Of a stretch of 64,000 bases of DNA, positions 1-13,603 are shown piece after piece. The DNA is taken from the NCBI GenBank assembly GCA_963995505.1, contig OZ023181.1:7167487-7231486 (forward strand), read 5' to 3'. The translations under genes were made by a program, and so were the position numbers. Each line of letters opens with the position of its first letter. The stretch's first letter is position 1. A model generated the notes under the pieces. The model did not search any database, was not told the origin of the DNA, and saw only the letters and a list, made by a program, of their open reading frames with translations. Origin of the DNA: Hypericum androsaemum (lineage: Eukaryota; Streptophyta; Magnoliopsida; Malpighiales; Hypericaceae).

Positions 1-3000
1 AGGGAGAAACACAAGGTGGGGCCTTCTTCGTCTTCTTCTTCGATTTCGGGTAATGGGTCTGGTCCCTCTTTGCAAGAGGTGGGTGGTGGTGATCGTAGAT
101 GTGGTGAGTTGAAAATGGGGCACGTCAGTGTTTTGGTCAAAGGGTGGACTTGGGTTCCTGATTATTTGGACAATCTCTACTCATGTGGGTGTGGGTTGAC
201 CTGTTTGTGGACGAAATCCCCTGTTCTGGCTGATCGTCCTGATGCTCTGTTATTTGAATCATCTACACCTCCATTTCGGGTAACTTTTTCTTTCTCTTAT
301 CGTTTTCGCCTTTAAGAGGGAAAGTTTATGACTTGATCTAGCTGAATTATGAAGCCAGGCCATTAATTAGGTAGAATGTGGTGCTTCGTCGGCTTCAGTT
401 CGTTTTACCAAACATTTCTAAGGGGTTCCTCGGCAGATTTTTGAATTTCTATAGCTTACACATGCAATGTTTTTGAAATTTAGTGAAATCATGAGGTAAG
501 AGGAAGTATGGCCTGTGCTGGGAGTAACTTTGGTGAACTAGATCCGTCGGCAGTTAGACTAGTTGTACACTCCACGTTCATCTAGCAGATACCAGAGTAC
601 CAGAAGACATTAGTCATAGTTGTGTCGCAGTTGCAGCACCTTAGTCTTGACAGGAGGTGGACAAATTTAAATTGTAATTAGAAAATTGGAGCTTAGAAGT
701 ACCAAGTCTGGTTTGCAGATTGTGAATACTAAGTTTACTGGGAGCAAATTGCGACTGTCATTACATGGAATTTTTTTAATGAATGTCGTGAATAAGTTGG
801 AGAACCTAGGTTTCTTGTTCACAGGCTGCATATACTATTTTGAATTGAGTTGTTATGAAGAGCATGAGAAGCATGGTCAGCGCTATACACAACTTTGGCT
901 CGTGCTGCAGCTTTAACCTATTGTAAAAAACTGGTTTGACTTCCATTGGAGAAAGTTGGCTTCTTTTGTACCATGAAAACAAAAACAAAAAAAGATCAGC
1001 AATAAAAACTTCTTACTTGACATTTCATCTCATTTAGTTACTAAAATCTCAAAAGATAGTGGAAATTTGTCCTTAAACATTTAGTTACTAAATCAAACAT
1101 TCAGTATCACAGTCAACGTTTGCTTTTGAAATGTTGGTCATACCTAAATTTAAACCTGCCTTGTGCTATCAATTGTTTTAGCTTCTTGCACGTTGATCTT
1201 CGATGTGGTTGCATGCGATGATCTGAGGACATTTGTATCTAGATTACTGCCCCTTTTTCGATGGTTTTGTGGTTTCTGTAAACCTTGGACATTTTTACAT
1301 TAAGATTCTGGAATAAGGAAATGTCTTATGACTGAGCCTACAGTGTTGTGTCTGTATAGATAGTTTGATAACATTAGAAGTTTGTTTGACTGGAATTTCT
1401 TTGAGAAACCCATGTGGTGGAGACTACTCTAAACTTTGCCTCAGCTTTTCCTGGCCTGCTCTAATTCTATGCCTTTTTGAAAAATGAAGTCCTTTTGAGA
1501 AAATCATTTTTCAGGATTTTTGTTAATAGTTGGATCCCACCAACTTTTTTGTAGTGCTGTTATGAATTCTAACATGAAATTTCGACAAAAATGAAATGAA
1601 AGGTTTAATTGCAAACTGGATGATAAGACGTGTCCTGTTATAACTAATCAAGATGCAACACGACTTTAAGAGTCATGCTGGATTTTACCTCTGCGAGTTA
1701 GGTTGTCATGTCTGACTATTGCCATTTAGTATGAGTAGAATCATGGAGTAGAAGACATCCATGGCATACTCATTAAGACACATTTCAAGCAAAAGGCATA
1801 TCATGATCTTTTGGAAGTGGGTGGTGGGGACAAAGTGGCTTGTGGTTGGTGGTAGCAGTTCTTACTTGCTAAGATCGTATAGATTGCAAAGGAGGTTTTG
1901 GAAAATGATTACATTGTTAGATCTTCTTCTGCACTATTCAGGAATATCCCATTCAACTGATCATCTCATGATTGGAAACTAGATACTTTCCCCTGTTATT
2001 CCAAGTTCATTGTGCTTGGAGTTGGCTCATTTTATATGCGGGTTACATGATGGACTGCTAAGAACTCTCTTTTGACTTGTAAGCATTAATAATATTTTGG
2101 TTTTTTAGGTGAGTTCATGTGGATGGAAAGTTACTTAGAATGATTTGCATGTCTGATGTGTAGGCCATGCGAATTGATTGCAGAACGTCTCCGACATCAT
2201 AGCATCCCATCCACTTTGTATGTCTTTTAATGTCCTAAAATGAAAACATTTGCTTCTGAGATGGTTAAAAAATCACATTATATTGCCCGTAAACATGTAG
2301 CAAAATTTATAGGTGCTCCTACCTCGGAATTCATACCAGCCTGCCTAGAGGTCAAAGTCAGTCTTTTCTTTGTATGATTTCTGGGGATTGATTATGATTA
2401 TCAGTCACAAACGAGCTATAGCTTATTTTCAATGATCTTTTCCTAGTCAATCTTCCTAGAAACTTTGTCGTTCACTAGTCTCCGTCGTCTCTTGAACTGC
2501 TCGGTCTCCCCTGAACTGTAATTCACAATTTTATGTTATTGTTATTTGATATTGTTCTACCTTCAAAAAAATTATTTGATCTTATTTCCTCATTCTCACT
2601 GAAGACAAATTGTGTTGTGTTTGCTAGAGACGCAGTGGGGAGCCCCTTCGTGTCTATATGGATCTTGAAGCTGGAAGGAAACGCACAGGGTACGAGGACC
2701 TCTTTATCAGTTACCATTCCGATGACGATGTTCAGTCAACTTATGCCGGTGCACTCTTTCATAATAGTAGAAATTATCACGTCTCATCCCGCAAAAACAA
2801 CGTAAGTATATATCCTATATCTTATCTGCTCAGTTTCTTCTGTTCTCCATCTGCTGCTTTGTTATTCGGGTTTCTGGAACATCTTGTTTGCTCGTGATAA
2901 TTACTAATGATTCTGACCTTTTCTTGTTCTTCCTATTTCTAGGATACCCTCGTTTACTGGTCTTCATCTCGCTGTCTTACCCGTAGAAACCAGTTAGCTA

Positions 3001-3512
3001 AGAGCATACTGAGCTTGTTGCCCCACCATTCCTTTGGCAAGTGTTTAAACAATGTTGGTGGACTAGACATGGCCATTTCTTTCTATCCTGAATGTGCCAA
3101 TGACGATAATCTCAAGCCAAAATGGTGGGATCATCTGCATTGTGCAATGTCTCACTATAAGTTTGTTCTCGCAATCGAAAACACGGCGACTGAGAGTTAC
3201 GTGACAGAGAAGCTATTTTATGCTTTAGATTCCGGCGCTGTACCAATCTACTTCGGTGCACCGAACGTCTGGGACTTTGTACCTCCTTACTCGATAATCG
3301 ATGGGACCAAGTTCAAGTCCATGGAGGAACTGGCGTCTTATGTCAAAGCTCTTGCTGATGACCCTGTAGGCTATGCCGAATACCACGCATGGCGAAGATG
3401 TGGTGCGATGGGGAACTACGGGAAAGCTCGTGCTACAAGCCTCGACACGTTGCCCTGCCGGTTGTGTGCCGCTGTTAGTAGGAAGGGAGGGAGAAGTGCT
3501 AGAGCCTTGTAA
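1..3512 (+). CDS. FUT13: Alpha-1,4-fucosyltransferase, 5'-partial (FUT13 / FucTC type, GT10)
   Basis: Exons 1-279 (open from base 1, 5' end outside the window), 2628-2801 and 2943-3512; all junctions are GT-AG and in phase, giving 340 visible residues. The family transfers fucose in alpha-1,4 linkage to the GlcNAc of Golgi N-glycan antennae, making Lewis-a structures. The visible part starts in the stem and includes the conserved stretches VLVKGWTWVPD, LRVYMDLEAGRKR, KCLNNVGG and the GT10 donor-site core FVLAIENTATESYVTEKLFY followed by GAVPIYFGAPN. It ends with a Cys-x-x-Cys (CRLC) near the C-terminus. The membrane anchor and start codon are missing, so the first in-window GTG is not a start. 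Intron 1 (280-2627) is unusually long at 2.35 kb, and I recognise nothing in it. Recalled Arabidopsis FUT13 (about 400 aa) aligns without gaps over the visible exons. Confidence 0.93.
280..2627 (+). other. Long first intron of the fucosyltransferase gene
   Basis: A 2.35-kb AT-rich intron with donor GTAACT and acceptor TTGCTAG. Open frames in it are short and lack domain signatures, and I saw no terminal repeats. Nothing further is identified. Confidence 0.8.
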
Positions 3513-5016
3513 ATAAACTGTTGATTTATACATGACATGGGTTGTCAGTGGAATCAAGAATTTGCCAGCAAGAATTACATATTCAGAATACTGGAGAAAG
3601 AGCAGGAGTGTTTGCATCATATATATTTCTAGGAGCCAAATTTTTGGCAATGTTGCTTTTTTTTGTACTGATAATTATAAGAGCTAGATCACTTTAGTAC
3701 CATTTGTTCTAGTTTCAACTCAATTCGGCTCTCAATCTTCAATAATCATAGATATCAGTACTCTGTCATCTGGCCACATCGCTGAAACTCGAATTGGAGT
3801 TCTTTGGAATGCAACAATGTTTAATATTTATTGAGAGAATTGTATCACCTTTCAAAAATCTTATCCAGTTTGAACTTATATTCTCGGATACCGAGGGTTA
3901 TAAACAAAAAAAAACTATGATTTTGATCAAGAAACTTTATTCCAGTAAATTATTTTTGTTCATGAACATTAATTTCAACAAAATATGTTTGGAAACAATT
4001 AAAAGATTGATATTTATATTGTTTTCTAGTTTCTTTAATCAACAGTAGTAGTTTCCAATTTAGTTTGCTTCTTTCAGAAGTTCCTTTATAGCATCCAACC
4101 TATAAAAAGTGTACGTAGAACAAATTTCTTTGGTTAAAATTCGTGAGAGTATTCTCTCTCTTTTTCGAACACAACGGGATTCTATAGTTGCGCGTTCATC
4201 AACAAATTATGGATCTTCAGCACCATTTGTGTCTTCTTTCAATTCAAATAGCAGGTTGACAACCAATAAGAAGGTAGAAGACTCAAATTCGGTTAAGAAG
4301 ATGTTTGGGTGAGACTATTAGGAAAATCATCCTTAAAATAAGATCCGACACGACAGTATTCGATCCTAAATATCAGAAGTTACACCATCTTCTATCATGA
4401 TCTTGACTCAAAATGATTTGGGATTTCTACGAAGCGGAAGACTCGTTTGTTGATCTTGGCTTATACAGATTCCAAACCATGGTTGGAGTATATATTAGAA
4501 GAAATGATTTAACTAGGAGGAAGTGACATCTAATGGTTCCCTGACAGAATGAAACATCGGAGAAGGAAGCCTAATTAGTGATTACTCGGCCTTTTTTTCT
4601 GGAAGACCTAACTCTTACACAGGTGCAAATTTAATGTGGGAAGAATTTCAACTCAAAAGGAATTCAATTTTACGAGGCAAGAGAGAGATGTATATCAATA
4701 TGCAAGAGCATCCACATGACAGCTCCACCAAAAAGGATTAGTACATTCATTTCCCCGCGGAAGCCGAATACAAAACTGGAAAATGCTCGGTCAGAAGCAC
4801 AACCTTCAAGTTATCAGAAGCTTCGGCCAAAAGACGAATCCTGTGTTTGATTTTTGTTGCAGAGCATCAAAATTATACATCCTTCATGGCTGATCAGCAG
4901 ATCGTCCACAAATGTATTTCGCCCATTGTGCAACGCCTTGTTCTTGGCACATATCGGAAGTTACCTCCAAATTGAGATCTTCGTACTGGGCAACTAACGA
5001 AGGCGGTGGTTTGCTT
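3513..5016. other. Convergent intergenic region (3' ends of two genes)
   Basis: It separates the 3' end of the fucosyltransferase gene (+) from the 3' end of the CBS-PB1 gene (-), so it should hold both 3' UTRs and terminators. An AATAAA lies just after the fucosyltransferase stop, overlapping 3511-3517, too near the stop to be the likely working poly(A) signal. The rest is AT-rich, and I recognise no gene or transposon. Confidence 0.6.
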
Positions 5017-8000
5017 TTACACCTTCGAGCGTCTCAAGTAAAGAACAACACCGATGCCTGTTAAAACAATAGCACCAGCAAGTACGCTTGAACGGAAGGA
5101 TACCAGACTCGTATTCTGGGTCATCACCACATCTGGTTCGGGGGTTGTCTGTTGGTTTGAATCAGAAAAGTCCAAGTGAAGCCTTAGAACCTGCAACAGA
5201 GAGTTATTGGTGAGGAGTTCAATATTTGTTGTAACATAATTATGCTTTAGTGATGCACTAGCATGACATACGAACAGCTTCAAAAGCTAACGAAAGTTCA
5301 AATTGTAGTACTTCGTTTAATCATGACGATATGTACCCAAGTGAGGCTGCTGAAGCAAATTATAAAAGCAAAAACAAATTTATAAATGGAAACCTACATG
5401 ATAACTTTATCTAGTCTAATTTGGGTTATTGTTCCTTCTAATAATCAGTAACTTGCAAGTTGAGCAACAGTTGAGGCGCCAATCAACATAATCCTTTGAG
5501 GGGTTGCAGAAACAATTAATCCTTTGCCATTAAAAATTCTAAGTTTTCAAAACAAAACAAGAAAGAAAGAAACAAGGGAACAACACTGGAAACAGAAACA
5601 ATATGTAGGAATTTATGCAATACTTCCAGGAAAATTGCATGATTGTGGCATTGACATCCAATGTTAATTTATATATTTAAGGTTCAAAAGCTCAATTATC
5701 TCACCTTTAAACCGGATGATCTGGAATGGTTGACAGCACCAACAAGATCATTATCAGTTGAAAGTAGCACTTTATCACCTTCATCATCTTCGTACTACAG
5801 CATTCCAAGTTATAATTCAGTATCAGAGCAAAAGCAACATATCGATAAACTTAACTTTTAGCAAAGTCTTCTCACCAGAAGGTGCGGACGATTGTGATCA
5901 TCACTCGCACCAATTCTTTGTAAAACAGATGAAAGGAGTTCGTCTAAGCTTTCAAAACCTGGAGAAAGTAGTAACAGAATATTTCTTAGTATCCAACCTC
6001 TAGCCATCAATTCTTTCTCAGATGAAAATCAGCAAATTTTGAGTTAAATACTATTAGGTCCCTGTGGTTTGACATAATCTACTATTCGGTCCAGATTAGC
6101 ATCCATTAGTCTCTATGGTTTTACAAAACGTACACAATAGATCTTTTTGGATCAATTTGGCGCCATGTCTGACCATTTTCCAGCAAGTTTGATTTTGACC
6201 TTAACTTTCGGGAAAAGAAACCCCTTGACCATTTAATAACTATAATTTAAAATATAACAAAAATAATAATTAAAAAATTCCTTTCTGCTGCCCTCTCTTC
6301 ACCTTCCACCTCCCTAGATTTGACCACTTGAACTTCCAGATCTGACCTCCAGGTACCACATACAATGACTACTCCATCAAGTTCATCAGGATGACATCCG
6401 TTCTGGACGGCGACGACTCCAAAGAAGACTTCGACATCGGTGGCAAGGCCTCCGCCTAGGCAGATTTGAGCCGGTACATCAAGGGAATGCAGAATGAAGG
6501 CGACGACACCAATGGGGGGTCCGTTCTGCCAAGGACAAGCGGTTCAACAGGATGGTGGCGACCGTGGACAAGATGAAGAGTGCGATGAAGATCAACAATT
6601 GGGAGTTAATTAGGCATTAGTTTGAGACCACCCAACAACGTCGTAGTGGTGGATCAAGACAACCCCTCCTCCCACCGTGACGGCCTACATCGTCGCTTCA
6701 CCCCTCTAGGTGGGACATCTACAGGCGGAAAGGTCTTGAACTTGATGAAGTAGATGTTAAAAAAGAAAAATAAGCAGTGCGAGGAGTTGATTAGTAAGGG
6801 GCAATGTTCGGGTTACTTTGTCATAAAATTATCAAAAAATGTTCGGGTTGATTAGTAAGCAGTCGAGGAGTTGAACTTTAATTGTAGTTATTTTTCAATT
6901 TTCTGATTTCTTGGATTTTCTTTTAATTTGGTGAATTATCAAAAAAGTTTGGGTTACTTTGTCATAAAATTATGGTCAATGTCAAACTTGCCCCAAAAAA
7001 GTCTTAACTTATCGGAAAATGGTACAACTCAATTAAAAATTTGATACAAAAGGACCTATTGGTACATTTTTGTCAAACAAGAGGGGCTAATTCAAACAAC
7101 GTTGAACAAAATGGACCTAGGAGTATTTAACAAAGATTTTTTGTTAAGAGAAGCAGATGGAAATTGTTTATTAGTTTCACATCTCAAATCCTTGTCATTG
7201 CTTAAAAAATTCTCGGTCTTTAGAAACTGCTTCAGTATGATTCAGTACTAGAAAGGAAAATTAGAGAATCTAGATAAACGCTATATATTGCTTAGAATTA
7301 CCACTTACCAGAGTTGAACCTATGCAACCGACCCTTACGGTCCACAAATTTGAACGCAAATGAATTTCCCATGCCAAGAGATGGATAATTGAACTTTCCC
7401 ATCTCGGTTCCCTCTGATGTCATTAATGCAGACATCTCACTGTAAACAAGATGTCCAAAATTAGCCCATGAACTACGGCTACACAGAAAATATAAGGCTG
7501 CAGTGGTAAGACCTATGGGTGTCATAATCATCCGCCGGCTCTAAAGCGAAGGCTGAATCCCAAAACTTTTGCATCATCGTATTTGCAACATCATTTGCAG
7601 CTCCTGAGCCACTTTCAACCTAGTCAGTGTTCAGAGTTACAGTCAAATTGGTAACCAGAAATATTGCGATAAAGCTAATATAAGGTTCTGCAGCTATTAC
7701 TATCATTATCCCCAATGAATGCACAATGACACTCATCAGAATAATTCAAAAGCAAGTCATGAAGAAGCCCTATAATTAAATGTTTACATGAAAAACAGCT
7801 CATATGATATATGTTAGTGATCCAGATACTGGTGGAACAACAACTACTCTTCATTACTCTACTGGTAATAGAGCACTATACCGAGGAAGGAAAGCATTAT
7901 GTTCATCCAAAAAGTTAACACAAGCTTATAATCCCATGTCTAGAAACTACTCACCAATGAAATTGCAGCATGGCTTATCTGTAATACATCCACACATCCT

Positions 8001-11000
8001 GCTACAGATCCATCTGCAAAAATAATTATCCCAAGTAAATTGCCAAAATGCAAACTAAGCACATGCTACAGTTTCAAAAACAATCAGTGGAAAAAATAAA
8101 TATAGATTTCACAGCCTCACCTTTATCCACAACAGGAAGGTGTAAGAACTTTCCATCATGCATGAGGTGCAATGCGTCGAGAATGGTTGTCTCTAATGTT
8201 GCACATTCAGGGTTAGGTGTCATTACCTAAAACATTCACACACACAAAACTGAGGCTTAACTGAGAAACTTTAGGAAGATCAATGCACAACACAGATAAT
8301 TCTCCGGTACATGGGGGTAGGATTAGCCGATTATGCATGTAAGAAAACATAATTAGAACGAAACAAACTGGAGGTCTTTCAAATTAATAAGCACAAAATA
8401 ACTGGCATCGATTACCAAAGCGACCTGAAGAATAATACAGAGAAAGAAGGATACCAAGAAACACAAAATGCCTGAACAGAATTTCTGAAGTGGAGAGAGA
8501 AGAGAGGGACCTCAGATTCATCAGTTTCACTATATCATATCACAAATTACCAAACAACAAAAATAGTCCCTCCCTGCATATTCCACAATTTACATTTTTT
8601 ATGGGTCACAGGTTTAGACCCCACATATTGTGATCGGTTAGATTGAATTCTACATCTCAATTTCAGAGAGAATATAGGAATTATGGCCAGTTAACAAATC
8701 AAAACTAAAATGGAGAAAAGGTTAAGGTAATCTTAACAGACCTTCTCCACCAATGTTAACTCGGGAGATAAATTTTGTGCCACAACTCGCATGAGAATAT
8801 CCTTCGAACTGTCAAGAAGCAGAATTTGGATATGGTAAGCAACTACCGACGCTAATGTGAACAAACGAATGACATGGAACATCAAACAAACAGTTAGCTA
8901 TAAATATTTATAAGGACAAGAATATTACGTAAGTATGCCCTGAACTTTACTACTGCCATTGATAATGATAACTGAGTTAACCCGCAGCTCCCGCATCTTA
9001 CGGGCAGCAACATAGACAGGATCTGATGGCGAAGCAAGTGCAGCCCTGAAGACAAATAAAATTACAAAATATTTGCGATAGAAGTTTATGCATGGCTTTC
9101 CCAGATAAAATAAGAAGAAAAGATTTATGACTACTTGGTCTGCTCGCCCATAATTGTTGACAAGGAAGGTTTAAACATCCGATCTCTTAGAGTTTCTATG
9201 AATGCATAGGGGGCTGAAAAAGAAATGACAGAGCAAATGTCAGCTTTTACTTGAATAACATTAACATAAAAAAACTAGGTCTAAAAAGAAAGATCTGTTA
9301 CTTGCATCTATCTAGTATTTCAAAATTAGAACGAGCGCCCACTAATGTAACTAAGGACTAACACTGTCAAAAAGCAATTGCACTAGCTGTTATTTGCTGT
9401 AGAATAAGATTGTTTTCTTGGAGGTAAACAAAACGATTATTTAATATTCAGAAAGAATTCTCTGAACTAGCATCCAATTAACAGAAATTTGGTGCAGGAA
9501 CCTAGTTTTAACCACAGGGAAGTCTCAGAAAGAGTATGGCACACTCCTTTTGTGCATTAGGGTCAAGTGGAACAAATAAACAATAGAGTTAGACAGAAAC
9601 AGATAATATTTCATATAATTGTCAAAGGAGGGCACCTACTTTGTGCAGACCACCAGGGACCTCATTTTAATAAGTACCAGATTTTCTAATTTTTAATCAT
9701 TTCTGGAAAATAAATCGCCCATTGGAGCAAAACCCTTCTGGCATGACCAAATGTCTAGTTATTTGTTGAAAAAAAGTCAAAACGTTCATTTCAAAATCTT
9801 TTTGAAGGCATTGAACAAAAATGATTAAATTAAGAACCAGTTGTTGATTCTCCCGTGCATTGGGAGTTCCAGAAGGAAGGAAGAAAAGAAACTAACCTGA
9901 AGAATTGCTTCCCCATTGGCGTTCCACCCCTTCCACAGCAGCAGCAATAGCACTACCATGCTCAGCAGCTTTTTCCATTCTAGAAATGGCATCATATAGG
10001 CACTTGGTAATATCTAGCAACGCAATGACTTCACCATTTTCCACAACAGGTAGATGCCTAAATTTTCCTGTTATAAAAAACCAAATTTAATATGGCATGC
10101 ATTGAGGAAGTACACCATCAAGATGATTTGAAAGAGGACCTAGAGCAGGAGATTAAGTACAAGCGTCAAACTCTATGTTTATGCAGTAAACATTTTTTTC
10201 ATCACACAGCAGTTTTACCAAAAACATTAAGATTAGGATCACTGCATCAACACTGAATCTGAGGATTAAATGATGGGTGTTACATGTAAATTCACCAATT
10301 AATAACCACAAAGTAAAAAACTTCATGTAATCAAGCTACTCTATGTTTCGATTCGACCTACCCTAATCTACTTTATATTTCGACCCCTTTGACAAGAAAC
10401 TTCCACAGATGAAAGTCTAACAGATACTTGAAAAACTGAAAACCTTCCAAAACAAACCCAATCAGCCATAATTTTCGGAACACCTACCATGTACAGTATT
10501 TGCCACAGTACCTAGTTCCATATATAACATAATAAAGACAATAATATTAAAAAGATATTTATTTACAAGTGACAGATCCGAAAGGCGAAATCCATCTCCG
10601 CAGCTGATTGGATTTCTCTCTTGTATTACAAAGTAAGCCTATGACGAACTAAACATGTAAAAACACGCCCAAGTTCACGCAACAATCAGAGTGACATCGG
10701 TTGTTTCCACTAACCGCGAGGATGATAAACCAACCTTGTATCATCTTTTGAAGGGCTTCAATGGCTAGAGAATCCGAGTTCACAAAAATCGGATTTCTCG
10801 TCATAATCTTGGAAACTAGAGTTTGCTCCGGTCTCAACCCCTCTGCTATGACTCTAGCAGATATATCCTGTCCAAAGAAAGAAGTCGAAAATGAAGCACA
10901 AGGAGCCTCGAATTTCGATACACGAGTAGCAATCCATCATTCATTAAACGGAACCTTGTCGGTGACAATCCCGGAGAGCAAGGCGTTGGCATCGGTCAAC

Positions 11001-11334
11001 AGGACAGCGTCGACGCGGCGGGCGGCCATCCGGCGGCAGGCATCGGAGACGGTGGTGCCCTCCGGAATGGTGAGGGCTTTGGACAGCCGCAGCTTCTTAA
11101 CCGTCCTCTCCCCGGAACCGACCCTGCCACAATCCCCTACCTACGTCAACAACGACGACGACGCCGGAAACCCTAATCACGAGAAACGAATAAAGAGAGA
11201 GAAAAAAAGGGAGTGTACGGAGGCGAGGAGGGCTGGGGGGCGGTGGTGCCGTTGTCGGATTTCTTGCTGGAGGTGGTGGTGGTGGTGGAGGGGCCCCTTC
11301 TCTGGCTCCGCCTCGGGCCCACCTGGCCGCTCAT
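5017..11334 (-). CDS. CBS-domain/PB1-domain membrane-anchored protein (CBSCBSPB family)
   Basis: Fourteen exons: 11334-11219, 11123-10955, 10867-10735, 10067-9897, 9213-9135, 9045-8929, 8808-8742, 8226-8121, 8013-7955, 7619-7513, 7439-7309, 5958-5876, 5794-5705, 5190-5017. All phases close, giving 533 aa, the family's usual length. A basic Ser/Thr-rich N-terminus is followed by four CBS motifs in two pairs (about 50-175 and 220-340). CBS pairs usually bind adenosyl ligands. A PB1 domain (about 395-482) has the acidic YEDDEGDKV motif and a conserved Lys in FAFKF, so it could pair with other PB1 domains. A hydrophobic C-terminal anchor (about 511-528) ends in YLRRSKV. Plant relatives are annotated CBSCBSPB, and their biochemical role is not established. 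The start is the first ATG in frame, after a CTC-repeat leader. The donor after exon 1 (GTACAC) is the least certain junction. Confidence 0.93.
6043..7131. mobile_element. TIR element inside an intron of the CBS-PB1 gene
   Basis: A 1,089-bp segment bounded by inverted 19-bp ends that match at 17 positions (GTTAAATACTATTAGGTCC on the left, reverse complement of the right end GTTAAATACTCCTAGGTCC). It lies wholly within the 1.35-kb intron between exons 11 and 12. The interior (about 6290-6760) has a GC-richer block with no intact ORF and then short direct repeats of GGGTTACTTTGTCATAAAAT. Flanking target duplication is not clear (AAATTTTGA against AAAGATTTT), so superfamily is unproven; a non-autonomous Mutator-like element is the best guess. 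Confidence 0.6.
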
Positions 11335-11335
11335 C

Positions 11336-11384
11336 TCCTCCTCCTCCTCCTCCTCCTCCCAATTAATTAATTAATTAATTATAA
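11336..11384 (-). repeat. CTC/GAG triplet run and (TTAA)n run at the CBS-PB1 gene leader
   Basis: Immediately upstream of the ATG is a GGA triplet run (minus-strand reading), then an AATT tetranucleotide run and TTATAATT. The last could serve as a TATA-like element about 45 bp before the ATG, but this is a guess from position and base composition. Confidence 0.45.
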
Positions 11385-13603
11385 CAATAGAGGGGGTGAG
11401 GACTGGAGGAGGAGATTGTTTAAAATGGGGGGACGGGACGGGACGAGGCTAATATTCTCCGCCTCTCTTGTTAGTTGGTTGACTGTATTCTAATAATTGT
11501 CAACTTTTTTAACTTTCTTTTCGTGGTCCTTATTATTTTCCCAGCCGGAATCCATAAATTATTTGGAGAAAGTACACTTTTGTACCTTGTAGTTTGACAC
11601 TTTACAAATTTAGGCCGTGTAGTTTAAAATCTTGTTTTCAAGTTCCTGTGGTTTTTTTGCTCGGACACGTCTCAGTCCCGGGTAGCTGTCCCACCATTTG
11701 GTCCTCCACGTAGGCTCCACATCCCAAAAAATGACGTCATTTGGCATCCTGGGTGGACTAAGTCATACATGAGTGGCGTGTGATGAATTACCAAATTAAT
11801 CCCAAATTAGTTTATTAACCTCTTCTTCCACATGGTACTAAAATATACTTTTCCCTAATTATTTCATATTACTCATACTAGTAGAATTTTTCTAATATAA
11901 TAAAAAATTCATGTCCTGAATTTGGGCCAGTATTAAATTATCATAATCAATACTTTTTCAAAAAATATTAGAGTCATTGTTATTAATACACTTGAAAATT
12001 TCTATGAGATAATGTTAATAAATTTACAAGTAAAGAGATTTATTCATTGATAAGAAAAGATTAGAAAGTTAAAAACTGTTGGAATTTTCTATGTGATTGT
12101 TATTAATATATCTTTTGGTGATTACCAAAAAATTCTGATAATTTTTTGGTGACAGAAAATAATTTTTTTTGGGATTTACTCCAAAAATTCAATTTTAATA
12201 ATTTTAAAACTTAAAAAGTACACATATATAACCTCTCAAAAAGTTTTTTCTTTTCCACCGATATAAGGTATCCACGAATTGACTAGCCGGAATCGGTACT
12301 TTTGTGTTTCTAAAAAAGTGAAGTAGGTATATATTCGCTCCTCTCTTCGAGTTTGGTCCGGTGAATGGGCGGGATTATTCATTTAGGATCGCTTATTTGT
12401 ATCACAATACCCGATTGTTACATGTGAAAAAAAAAACTGAATAAAACTAATACAAATAAAATAGAGTTTCATATTACACGGTGTATTTTTTCACGGATTT
12501 TATATGCTTTTTGGATTTTTTAAATTATTAAAATTAAGAAATTTTTATTTTTAATACTTTTCAAATTTTTGAGAAATTTTTACTTTTTAGAGGTGATTTC
12601 TATTTTCAATGAATTTTCATAAATGCTTTTCAATATCTTAAAAGAACCTTTCAATTTTTGTTTGAATTTGTTGGATTTTGTTAAACGTTTTCCTGTTTTC
12701 TATAAATGTTTTCAAGTTTTTGTAAGAAAAAAAATGTCGATGTCACGATAGCAATTCACTAATGACATGTCAAACAAGTTTAATGGTGTGATAAAACTCA
12801 GGATTGCAGTAGCTAATAAAGCAAAAATTACCCGAATTTCTTCACAGATGGAAAGCAACATGCAAGGGTATTATTATCAATTTTTTATAACATGTCAAGA
12901 TAGACCTCCATAAAATTACCAATACTTTGTGCCGTCAGACCAAATGATCTTTAGCAGGTATTATTATCAATTATTATGTTGGATACGAAAAAAGTTTATT
13001 TTAACATGTAAGGGTAATTTCTAAGTTACTGCAGTTGCCACGAATGTTTGCATTCCTCTAACCAGTGTCATATCATAAGACCAATGCTCTTCAGTTTTAT
13101 AATATTCGGGGTTGAGCCGTACCTTGTAACTTTCTCAATGATGTCTTTTATTTTCGTAAATAATCGGCCAGAAAGCATACGATGGCCCTTCAAAACGGCC
13201 AATCCACTGAAAGAGCTAGAAACTACCAAAGGAAAACGGCAAAAGACTACAAGAAATAGAATCTTCAAGCAAGAAGAGCAATTCCTAAGACATCTCTTCA
13301 AGAGGAAAGACAAAATTCCACTCAAATTACAATTGTTCCAATGTCTACGCGAGCAACATTAAAGCAAGTAGAAAAGCTAATTCACTAGAACAATTATGGC
13401 GTTTCTGTTATTAAAAAAGGAGAACAATTATGGCATTCAGGGAATATCATGCTGGAAAAGCAGACCTTTGTTCCCCCAAATATGAAGCTAAAGATAACAA
13501 TAAGTCAACAGACCGAAGGTGTGCATTTGAATTAGTACCTCCTGCACGGTCCGCGCATAAGTTTGTCTGTTCCGACAGAGTAGAAACCGATGCTGGGAAG
13601 CAC
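11385..13603. other. Intergenic region between the CBS-PB1 and SDS22-like genes
   Basis: It contains the promoter of the CBS-PB1 gene and the 3' flank of the SDS22-like gene. From about 11565 a sequence of the type found at ends of the local TIR elements appears (phrases like 'ttcctgtggttt' and 'ggtcctccacgtagg'), but I could not find its partner arm. A 12-bp perfect palindrome AATGACGTCATT, containing a TGACGTCA core, lies near 11730. A possible small MITE is listed separately. The rest is AT-rich without a recognisable gene. Confidence 0.5.
12800..13045. mobile_element. Possible short MITE
   Basis: About 245 bp with imperfect inverted ends: left TTGCAGTAGCTAATAAAGC followed by AAAATTACCC, right reverse complement AACTGCAGTAACTTAG followed by AAATTACCC. 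Two internal copies of GTATTATTATCAATT lie between the arms. No clear target duplication was seen, and class is unknown. Confidence 0.35.

Noticed and set aside
10761..11366. 201-codon + strand open frame with a proline-rich end
   Set aside because: It lies antisense to exons 1-3 of the CBS-PB1 gene and crosses their splice sites; the proline run is the CTC triplet repeat of the leader.
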